From the NCBI GenBank assembly GCA_021156365.1, contig JAJNDK010000003.1, forward strand, positions 434,001 through 498,000: a DNA stretch of 64,000 nucleotides, in the 5' to 3' direction. The position numbers and the translations under genes are program-made. Each line of letters opens with the position of its first letter. The first letter of the stretch is position 1. Shown in pieces: positions 34,772 through 41,724 of this stretch. Source of the DNA: Bacteroidota bacterium (GTDB taxonomy: Bacteria; Bacteroidota; Bacteroidia; B-17B0; Aurantibacillaceae). The notes under the pieces are model-generated. The model saw nothing but the letters and a program-made list of their open reading frames with translations. It was not told where the DNA came from and made no database searches.

Positions 34772-34801
34772 CAAAGATAGTTTTTTTTTGAACAGCATCA
34801 A
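34772..34801 (-). promoter_or_regulatory. rplU-rpmA promoter (TTG / TATCTTTG)
   Basis: On the minus strand TATCTTTG (34779-34772) matches the TAnnTTTG -7 element, with TTG at 34801-34799, 19 bases upstream, in the place of the -33 element. The rplU ATG follows 27 bases after the -7 box. Confidence 0.75.
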
Positions 34802-35052
34802 CAAATAGGTTAAAAATATTTGTGTTTACTGCCAATTCTGTGTGAATTTAATAAATTCTATGCTATCTGGCGGGACACACGGGCTTTCCATTCGATGAAT
34901 AAAAATTCCCCGACTTCTTGGTGTATGTGTTGTTTTCTCCTGGAGAGGTAAAAAACAGCTGAATAACGGGAAGCAATCGTAATTAGTCGAAATGAATTAA
35001 CTTATTGATTTATATTAACTTATCCTTAAATACCGATGTAATAATATTTATT

Positions 35053-35060
35053 TATCTTTG
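35053..35060 (+). promoter_or_regulatory. -7 promoter box (TATCTTTG) of the desaturase gene
   Basis: TATCTTTG fits the TAnnTTTG consensus. Only four bases separate it from the ATG at 35065, so the message would be leaderless or nearly so. No good -33 element is seen at the usual distance. Confidence 0.6.
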
Positions 35061-35064
35061 CGGA

Positions 35065-36180
35065 ATGGGATACTCAGAAGTAAGGTTTATTGACAAGAAT
35101 CCGGACAGGAATCTATTTTTCGCCACTCTTCGTAAAAATGTAGATGGCTATTTTAAAGAGAACCAGCTCTCCAAACATTACAATGGAGAAATGGTTGCTA
35201 AAACGGTCATTTTGCTATCGGCATATATCCTTCCGTTTGCAGCTTTGTTAATTTTTACTCCTTCTGTCGGCATTTCCATGCTGCTCTGGACAATTATGGG
35301 TTTTGCGCTCGCCGGTATTGGCATGAGTATAATGCACGATGCCAATCACGGAGCTTATTCGAGCAACCGGAAAGTAAATTACTGGCTTGGCCATACGCTT
35401 AATCTGTTAGGTGGCTCGGTTTTCAACTGGAAAATGCAGCATAATGTGCTTCATCACACCTACACGAACATTGTGAATCTGGACGATGATATTGATGATA
35501 AACTCATCTTAAAATTTTCTCCGCACACGGAAGTTAAATGGTATCATAAACTGCAATTCATTTATGCTTTTTTATTTTACGGGATCCTGACTTTATACTG
35601 GGTACTGGCCAAGGATTTCGTTCAGTACGTCCGTTACACCAAAGGTGGTGTGAACAAGAATACCAAAGAGGAGAACAAGGTTACGATGTTTAAAATAGTT
35701 GTTTCAAAAATCGTTTATCTGGCGGCATTTATAGGTCTACCGATTTTTGTTATTGGTATTCCGGTAGGACAGGTTGTATTAGGATTTTTGCTAATGCATT
35801 TTATTGGTGGTGTAGTGCTTACCGTTATTTTCCAGCTGGCGCATACAGTAGAAGATACCACGCATCCCCTGCCTAACGAAAGTGGTACGATCGAAAACAA
35901 CTGGGCCATTCACCAGATGAACACTACCGTTAATTTCTCCCGCCACAGCAGACTTATTTCCTGGTATGTGGGTGGATTGAATTTCCAGGTAGAGCACCAT
36001 TTGTTCCCAACCATTTGCCATGTGCATTACCCGGCTATTGCGCCGATCGTAAAAGCTACGGCCGAGCAGTTTGGCGTTCCTTACCTCGAGAATAAAACCT
36101 TCATGCAAGCGCTGGATTCGCACATTACCACACTCATTCGCTTTGGCAAAACGCCGAGTATGAATGAAGCCATTGTTTAA
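35065..36180 (+). CDS. Membrane fatty-acid (acyl-lipid/acyl-CoA) desaturase
   Basis: 371 residues from the ATG at 35065; a longer frame starts at a TTG upstream of the promoter box and is rejected. The three histidine boxes of the di-iron site are present: HDANHG (91-96), HNVLHH (126-131) and QVEHH (308-312). The Gln in the last box is typical of front-end (delta-5/delta-6-like) desaturases. Four or so membrane helices are arranged as in the family. It introduces a double bond into membrane fatty acids. The electron donor (often cytochrome b5) is not fused here. It is a single gene followed by a compound palindrome. Confidence 0.92.
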   Translation: MGYSEVRFIDKNPDRNLFFATLRKNVDGYFKENQLSKHYNGEMVAKTVILLSAYILPFAALLIFTPSVGISMLLWTIMGFALAGIGMSIMHDANHGAYSSNRKVNYWLGHTLNLLGGSVFNWKMQHNVLHHTYTNIVNLDDDIDDKLILKFSPHTEVKWYHKLQFIYAFLFYGILTLYWVLAKDFVQYVRYTKGGVNKNTKEENKVTMFKIVVSKIVYLAAFIGLPIFVIGIPVGQVVLGFLLMHFIGGVVLTVIFQLAHTVEDTTHPLPNESGTIENNWAIHQMNTTVNFSRHSRLISWYVGGLNFQVEHHLFPTICHVHYPAIAPIVKATAEQFGVPYLENKTFMQALDSHITTLIRFGKTPSMNEAIV

Positions 36181-36250
36181 TTTGATGATTTATTGATTTG
36201 AAAATGTATGTATAAACATTTTCAAATTCTTACATTTTCAAATCATCAAA
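36181..36250. repeat. Compound AT-rich palindrome with competing stems
   Basis: The left arm at 36194-36208 (15 bp) is perfectly complementary to 36231-36245, and its central 12 bases also pair with a second right arm at 36216-36227. An outer arm at 36181-36190 pairs with 36241-36250 and shares bases with the inner arm. The element starts directly after the desaturase stop and ends just before the gpmA promoter. It may act as the desaturase terminator. Confidence 0.7.
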
Positions 36251-36256
36251 TTACCC

Positions 36257-36264
36257 TATCTTTG
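36257..36264 (+). promoter_or_regulatory. -7 promoter box (TATCTTTG) of gpmA
   Basis: TATCTTTG matches TAnnTTTG and ends 14 bases before the gpmA ATG. The -33 region falls inside the palindrome that precedes it. Confidence 0.6.
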
Positions 36265-36278
36265 CATAAAATTTTTTT

Positions 36279-36884
36279 ATGGCTCAGTTAGTTATTTTTC
36301 GCCACGGGCAATCGGTTTGGAACTTAGAGAATAAATTTACAGGTTGGGTAGATGTGGATCTTACGGATAAAGGCCGTGAGGAAGCGAAAAATGCCGGAAT
36401 AAAACTTAAAGGTTTTCATTTTGATCTCGGATATGCATCTGATCTTAAGCGGGCGCAGGACACCCTGAAAATAGCCCTTGAACAATCAGGACAGCCGGAT
36501 CTCGCAGTTACTTATAACAAAGCATTGAACGAACGTATGTATGGCGACTTGCAGGGACTGGACAAAGCCGAAACAGCAGCCAAATTCGGTGATGAGCAGG
36601 TGAAGATCTGGAGAAGGAGTTATGATATTGCTCCGCCGAACGGAGAAAGCCTGAAAGATACGGCTGCCCGCGTGATCCCATATTTTGAATCGGAAATTAT
36701 CCCTAAATTAAAGGCAGGAAAAAATATAGTGATCGCTGCCCATGGCAATAGCCTGCGTGCACTGATCATGTACCTCGAAAAAATGACACCGGAGCAGATC
36801 CTGGAATTCGAGATCGGAACGGCTGTACCACGCTTGTATGAAGTGGACGCAGAGATGAATGTGTTGAAAGCAACTAATATATAA
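36279..36884 (+). CDS. gpmA: 2,3-bisphosphoglycerate-dependent phosphoglycerate mutase
   Basis: 201 residues, shorter than the E. coli enzyme but like other Bacteroidota forms. The phosphohistidine motif RHGQSVWN has His9, then FTGWVDVDLT; Glu85 (NERMYGDLQG) and the second His155 (AAHGNSLRAL) complete the active site. It interconverts 3- and 2-phosphoglycerate in glycolysis. It is the first of three close genes (gpmA, HAD hydrolase, map) with gaps of 4 and -4 nt, clearly an operon. Confidence 0.93.
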   Translation: MAQLVIFRHGQSVWNLENKFTGWVDVDLTDKGREEAKNAGIKLKGFHFDLGYASDLKRAQDTLKIALEQSGQPDLAVTYNKALNERMYGDLQGLDKAETAAKFGDEQVKIWRRSYDIAPPNGESLKDTAARVIPYFESEIIPKLKAGKNIVIAAHGNSLRALIMYLEKMTPEQILEFEIGTAVPRLYEVDAEMNVLKATNI

Positions 36885-36888
36885 GAAA

Positions 36889-37350
36889 ATGGATCAGCAG
36901 TTCACAAGTTACGAGAGTAAGATCATTGCGGTTGATTTCGACGGGACGATCGTAGAGCACAAGTATCCGGCCATCGGTAAGGAAATGTTGTTTGCATTTG
37001 CCACACTCAAAGAGCTTCAGAAAAAAGGACATAAGCTGATCCTCTGGACATTCAGGGATGGTGAGCTGCTCCAGGAAGCTGTTGACTATTGCAGGCAAAA
37101 CGGAGTTGAATTTTATGCAGTGAACAAAAGTTACCCGGAAGAAGTGTATGACCTGTCGATCAGCAGGAAGATCAATGCAGATCTTTTTATCGACGACAGG
37201 AATGTAGGAGGATTTGTGGGCTGGAGCAAAGTATGGCAGATCCTGCATCCGGAAGGGGGCGAGTTCGATCACCAGCTGGTGAATCCGGGTGCTCACAACA
37301 ATTATAAAAAAGAAAGTAAATCGGTATTTAAAAAACTGTTTGGAAAATGA
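36889..37350 (+). CDS. Small HAD-type hydrolase (BT0820-like)
   Basis: 153 residues. The HAD nucleophile motif is DFDGT (Asp16 and Asp18), with a Lys and ADLFIDDRNVGG as the later metal-binding motif. The middle, GHKLILWTFRDGELLQEAVDYC, is the phosphate-binding strand region. The family is annotated only as hydrolase; the substrate is unknown. It starts four bases after gpmA, and its stop overlaps the map start (ATGA), which shows translational coupling. Confidence 0.88.
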   Translation: MDQQFTSYESKIIAVDFDGTIVEHKYPAIGKEMLFAFATLKELQKKGHKLILWTFRDGELLQEAVDYCRQNGVEFYAVNKSYPEEVYDLSISRKINADLFIDDRNVGGFVGWSKVWQILHPEGGEFDHQLVNPGAHNNYKKESKSVFKKLFGK

Positions 37351-38144
37351 TCTATCTGAAAACCCGCGAAGAGCTTGAATTAATGCGTGAATCGGCCCAG
37401 TGTGTATCACGCACATTAGGCATGCTTGCGAAAGAGATCAAAGAAGGAGTGGAGCTGAAACGACTGGATAAGCTGGCGGAGGAATTTATCCGGGAGATGG
37501 GTGGAGTACCTTCCTTCAAAGGCTATCCGGGGCCAACGCCTTTCCCGGCCAGTTTATGTTTGTCCATCAATGAACAGGTAGTGCATGGCATTCCAGGTGA
37601 CCGCGTTGTGAAAGACGGCGATATCCTGGCAGTGGATTGTGGTGTGTTCAAGAACGGATTTCACGGAGATCACGCCTATACCTTTTGCATCGGGAATGTA
37701 AAACCTGAAGTTCGAAAAATGGTGGAAGTAACGAAAGAATCTTTATACAAAGGCATTGAGCAGGTAACTGCCAACAACCGCATCGGCGATATCAGCTATG
37801 CTATTCAACAGCATGCCGAAAGCCACGGATACGGTGTGGTAAGAGAACTGGTAGGTCACGGGCTTGGAAGGCATTTGCACGAAGATCCACAGGTGCCTAA
37901 TTACGGCCGTCGTGGAACGGGACCAAAACTAAGAGATGGTATGGTGATCGCGATCGAACCGATGATCAATCTCGGAAAGAAAGAAGTGCGTACGCTGAGT
38001 GATAAATGGACCATTGTTACACGTGACGGATTGCCTTCTGCACATTTTGAGCACGATGTGGCACTTATCGATGGCAAGGCGGAGATCCTTTCTACTTTTG
38101 ATTATGTGGAAGAGGCTTTGGGTATATTGAAGTCTGCTAATTGA
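37347..38144 (+). CDS. map: Type I methionine aminopeptidase
   Basis: 265 residues. The metal ligands Asp97, Asp108, His171, Glu204 and Glu235 have the same numbering as in the E. coli enzyme. VDCGVFKNGFHGDHAYTF, VGHGLGRHLHEDPQVPNYG and AIEPMINLG are the family blocks. It removes the N-terminal Met from new proteins. There is no N-terminal extension. It is coupled to the HAD hydrolase gene by the overlapping ATGA. Confidence 0.97.
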   Translation: MIYLKTREELELMRESAQCVSRTLGMLAKEIKEGVELKRLDKLAEEFIREMGGVPSFKGYPGPTPFPASLCLSINEQVVHGIPGDRVVKDGDILAVDCGVFKNGFHGDHAYTFCIGNVKPEVRKMVEVTKESLYKGIEQVTANNRIGDISYAIQQHAESHGYGVVRELVGHGLGRHLHEDPQVPNYGRRGTGPKLRDGMVIAIEPMINLGKKEVRTLSDKWTIVTRDGLPSAHFEHDVALIDGKAEILSTFDYVEEALGILKSAN

Positions 38145-38229
38145 TTCTTGCTGCCTAAAGCAATTCAACTGTTATCGGATGTTTTGTCATCCCAAAGGTA
38201 AATGACATCTGACGCATAAACTTTCCGGT

Positions 38230-38263
38230 TACTCACCAATTTATAGTAGCTACTCACCAATTT
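38230..38263. promoter_or_regulatory. Two 13-bp direct repeats spaced 21 bp
   Basis: TACTCACCAATTT occurs at 38230-38242 and again at 38251-38263, a 21-bp step, equal to two turns of the DNA helix. The pair lies 56 bases before the ATG of the CAP/ankyrin gene and is a candidate regulator-binding site. Confidence 0.5.
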
Positions 38264-38318
38264 TTATTGTAGGTTTTTAATAATTCCGCTATTTTCGGTT
38301 GGTAATCCCTTGCTAACT

Positions 38319-40175
38319 ATGAAAATTAAAGTAGTATTGTTTTTTATCGTATTCCTGAATGCGCTGATACTATCGGCACAAACTTACACTGTGGGTGAAA
38401 AAGCAGAAGTGTATTATCCACCTGACAACAAATGGTACACCGCTGAAATTATTGCCGACCACGGAGATAATACCTATAAAGTGCACTATGATGTTGACAA
38501 TACTACACAGGATTATGTACCTGCGGATCGTATAAAAAAACTCATTAATACGAATGATACCAAAACTTCTGCCGTAAGCACAAAATCTCCGGTTAATGCG
38601 GGAGGCAAGGCGAATTCGAAAAACATCTGCCTTACTCAAATGGAAAAAGACATAGTGGATTATATTAATGCCAAACGCCGGGAATCAGGCTTAAACACGT
38701 TGTCGCTTTCTCAGAATTTGATTTTAACCGCCAATAAAAATGTACAGGAAAGTGTAAACAAAACCTATATTTCATATGCACCAAACGACTTGTTTAAATA
38801 CACAGGAGAGTCAGCCAAAATACAGTACTCCACTTCTGGTAATAGCGCTCAGGATATTTGGAACGGGTTAAGTAACAAAAGCCAGTATGATAATAAGTAC
38901 CAGATCTTGTTTAACGATGGTGAATACAAAAACAAACAATGGAATGCAATAGGAATTTGCATACGTTCCACCGAAAACGCACAGTATGGAACCATGTCCT
39001 CCATTTGTATCATCACCGGAACATCGGAGGAACAAAACAAAGACGTTCCTGTTTGCCCCGGTAAGGCCCCTGCCTTTGATATAAAGGCAATGGAATTAAC
39101 CGCGTTGCCCCGGTGGCCCGTTTTTGAACTATCAACGGATGCTACTTTTACGTACAGCGTTGAGTATCTTGATAAAACCGGCAAGTGGCAGGAAGATCAT
39201 ACGGAAAGGGAGAATGCCGGCAATAAGCTTAAATACATCGATCTGAACACACACACGTATAGTAACAACAAAGACAAGGGGATTAAAAAATACCGGATAT
39301 CCGTCATTCAGTTTAATCCGTCAATCCTTCGGGATAAATGGAATTGGATCGAATTTGAAGTGGACGCATCCCAAACGGATACTATACACCAAAAAAAGAT
39401 CATCTTCCCGGGTAACAGCATCGCAGAAATTGATGAATACCTCCAAACACATGATATTAATACTCCGGATAGCTGGGATATGAAAGATGAAAATGCCCAG
39501 GGAAAAATATATACCATTAAAAAGCAGGAGCCTATGCTGTACCGTGCTGCTGGGCAGGATAACCTTGCAATAGCAGATTATCTGATAAAAAAGGGAGCAA
39601 GCATTTATGGTTTAACCAATTTCAAAGAATCTGCTTTTGATGCCTGTCAGTCTGATGAAATGTTTAATCTGCTATTGAGCACTAAACCCGACATGTCAAA
39701 GTTAAATGCAAACAAAGACTGGCTTGGAGTTTATGCACGAAATGGTATGTATGAGGGAGTGAAATATGTAGTAGAAGAACTCAAAACACCGGTAGATTTT
39801 CAAAGCAAGACAGACAAAGAATTCAACGTAACACCTTTGAGTGCAGCCGTTGGCGCTCCTACCCGGCTTTTTGCGGAACAGGGAGAGGATGAGAACAGGT
39901 TGCGCAACAAAGCAAAAGTAGTGGAATACCTGCTGAGCAAGGGAGCCAACCCGAATTTTCCGGTGCATGAAACACATATTCCAATATGTGTAGCTGCATA
40001 TAAGGCAGATTTGAATGTCGTAAAATTACTGGTGAAGTACGGTGCAAACGTAAACGTTAAGGATGGTGCGGGACAAACACCCTTAAAGTCGATCGCTCAT
40101 TTTGAGAATTCGCCTTACCATTCGGCAACGTATAAACCAACGATCGATTATTTAAGAAGCATAGGAGCCAAATAG
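38319..40175 (+). CDS. Exported Tudor/SH3-like + CAP + ankyrin protein
   Basis: 618 residues from the ATG at 38319 (a TTG three codons earlier opens the frame). The signal peptide is MKIKVVLFFIVFLNALILSAQ. Residues about 26-75 form a small beta domain with VGEKAEVYYPPDNKWYTAEI and GDNTYKVHYD, of the Agenet/Tudor or SH3 type. A CAP/SCP domain follows (about 105-245: EKDIVDYINAKRRESGLNTL, WNAIGICI). The C-terminal third has ankyrin repeats (DYLIKKGASIYG, VVEYLLSKGANPNF, VVKLLVKYGANVNVKDGAGQ). All three folds bind ligands or proteins, which suggests a binding or scaffold role outside the cytoplasm. No sorting domain is seen. Confidence 0.82.
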   Translation: MKIKVVLFFIVFLNALILSAQTYTVGEKAEVYYPPDNKWYTAEIIADHGDNTYKVHYDVDNTTQDYVPADRIKKLINTNDTKTSAVSTKSPVNAGGKANSKNICLTQMEKDIVDYINAKRRESGLNTLSLSQNLILTANKNVQESVNKTYISYAPNDLFKYTGESAKIQYSTSGNSAQDIWNGLSNKSQYDNKYQILFNDGEYKNKQWNAIGICIRSTENAQYGTMSSICIITGTSEEQNKDVPVCPGKAPAFDIKAMELTALPRWPVFELSTDATFTYSVEYLDKTGKWQEDHTERENAGNKLKYIDLNTHTYSNNKDKGIKKYRISVIQFNPSILRDKWNWIEFEVDASQTDTIHQKKIIFPGNSIAEIDEYLQTHDINTPDSWDMKDENAQGKIYTIKKQEPMLYRAAGQDNLAIADYLIKKGASIYGLTNFKESAFDACQSDEMFNLLLSTKPDMSKLNANKDWLGVYARNGMYEGVKYVVEELKTPVDFQSKTDKEFNVTPLSAAVGAPTRLFAEQGEDENRLRNKAKVVEYLLSKGANPNFPVHETHIPICVAAYKADLNVVKLLVKYGANVNVKDGAGQTPLKSIAHFENSPYHSATYKPTIDYLRSIGAK

Positions 40176-40311
40176 TGCAAATGAAATTTTTCTGGCAGAA
40201 TGCGGGATTGAAAAGATCGTCGATAATTAAGACCCTTAGCAGAGATGCTTTCCACCGTTATGTTAAAGTAGGTTTTTGTTATGCTGTGGTAGGTATACTG
40301 CCAGCCAGTAT

Positions 40312-41574
40312 TTAATCCTCTTCTTCCTGTTCTTTTTCAACCTCTTCCTCCTCCTCTACAGGCTTTTCATTTACGAGTTGTTCCTCTGCCTGCTCTTCCT
40401 CTTCTACAGGTTCTTCTTCCTCTGCAGCGGGTTGTTCTTCTGCGACCGGCGCTTCCTCCTCTTCCTCTTCCTCTTCCTCAGGGATCCCCATAATAGTATT
40501 TAACCTGGTTATTAATTCTTCCCCGGATAATGCATTAATTGCAGGCCCCGCCTCAATAGTATTTGCAAATCGCCTGTTACCAGCGGGTTTTATAAGTCTG
40601 TGTGCAGTTGTGACTTTATCCTGGTTTTCCCATATTGTTGTATGCAGGTCATTTAATGTACCTACAAAATTTTCATCGCGTTCCTGTGCTGTTTCAACCA
40701 CGGGAGGATCCTGATCGTCATAGTATTCTTCAAATGAATCGTAGCCTCTCTGAAGCTCAGGATCTCCTTGAAATGCAGCCACGGCCTCGGCTCTTGTCAG
40801 GTTTTTGGTTTTAAAAAGATTATAACGGCCTCTTAGTGCTTGAAGAAGTGAATCGGCCCGGCCAATAACTGCAATATTATCGTGTATTGCATCCAGATCT
40901 CCTTTACCGGGTATTGCAATTGGGTTGTCTGATTCCTGTTCTTGTTCGGTCATCCATGCTGAGAAATCGAATTCGTCATCAAGTTGGGTTACTCCAACAG
41001 CAGCCAATACCTGAAGGGGGGAAACGGTGAGCTCTTTATCACCGGCATCATTATAGACACGATACACCGCCGCTGTTGCTGCACGGGTGTTTCCGTTATT
41101 AAAAACCTGTCCGACCTTTATCTGGCTGGCAAGATAACTTGCCTTCTCGGCTGTTGTTGCTTTAGTAGCGGCTGCTTCTATTGCATTTGTCAGATGAACT
41201 TCCCTGTTTAGCTGATAACCACCCTCTGCCACTGCTTCAAGCCCCGCTTTCATTTCAGCATTATCCCAAAGCTGTATAACACCCGGTCCCACGTTTACAG
41301 GATTTGCCACTTCTTTTCTCTGTAATGTCTTTTGAGAATGGGAATTATTATTCGCTATAGTATGATAAGCTTTCAGTTGTTTCACATGCTGGCTGTTATT
41401 GACCAGGGTGTGTAAACTATTCTGAACAGACGCTACCGGCCGGTTATCCGTCAATTGATAAGCTGCATCATTCCGCTCTTTCTGATGGCTTGTTGAGGTA
41501 TTGGCAGCAGCTATACTCTTCTCTTCAGTAGTTTTGGAAGTATTGCGGTTATCGGATGTCTTTTCTGCTGCCAA
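40312..41574 (-). CDS. Protein with injection-system-type leader, Fic/Doc-like motif and poly-Glu tail
   Basis: 420 residues. The start codon is a TTG at 41574: an in-frame stop lies 18 bases upstream, and the first internal Met is residue 108, inside the conserved part. Residues 39-103 (AYQLTDNRPVASVQNSLHTL, NSQHVKQLKAYHTIANN, LQRKE, GVIQLW) closely resemble the leader of DUF4157-type proteins linked to extracellular contractile injection systems. At 156-164 QVFNNGNTR followed by AATAAVYRVY looks like the Fic/Doc motif H-x-F-x-x-G-N-x-R, with Gln in place of the catalytic His. The last ~55 residues are mostly Glu. There is no signal peptide. It may be an effector or its remnant; no injection-system structural gene is in this window. 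Confidence 0.7.
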   Translation of the reverse strand: MAAEKTSDNRNTSKTTEEKSIAAANTSTSHQKERNDAAYQLTDNRPVASVQNSLHTLVNNSQHVKQLKAYHTIANNNSHSQKTLQRKEVANPVNVGPGVIQLWDNAEMKAGLEAVAEGGYQLNREVHLTNAIEAAATKATTAEKASYLASQIKVGQVFNNGNTRAATAAVYRVYNDAGDKELTVSPLQVLAAVGVTQLDDEFDFSAWMTEQEQESDNPIAIPGKGDLDAIHDNIAVIGRADSLLQALRGRYNLFKTKNLTRAEAVAAFQGDPELQRGYDSFEEYYDDQDPPVVETAQERDENFVGTLNDLHTTIWENQDKVTTAHRLIKPAGNRRFANTIEAGPAINALSGEELITRLNTIMGIPEEEEEEEEEAPVAEEQPAAEEEEPVEEEEQAEEQLVNEKPVEEEEEVEKEQEEED

Positions 41575-41724
41575 GATCTTTATCGGATTTTAATGTGTAA
41601 AATACCGATCTGAATGATTCAGCACTAAAATAGAGCAATGGATCTCAACGGAAAACTTTTGAGAATAAATGTTGTTGCCCGTTTTTAACAATCAGTTAAA
41701 TTTTCCGGAAACAGGTACTTGAAA

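Noticed and set aside
40176-40311. CTGGCAG and CTGCCAG as a possible long-range terminator between convergent genes
   Set aside because: Seven-base arms over 100 bases apart with no T-run are likely to be chance.
40320-40500. Repetitive CTC/TTC-rich stretch resembling a short repeat array
   Set aside because: It is the coding sequence of the poly-Glu tail of the minus-strand gene. No CRISPR-like spacing is present.
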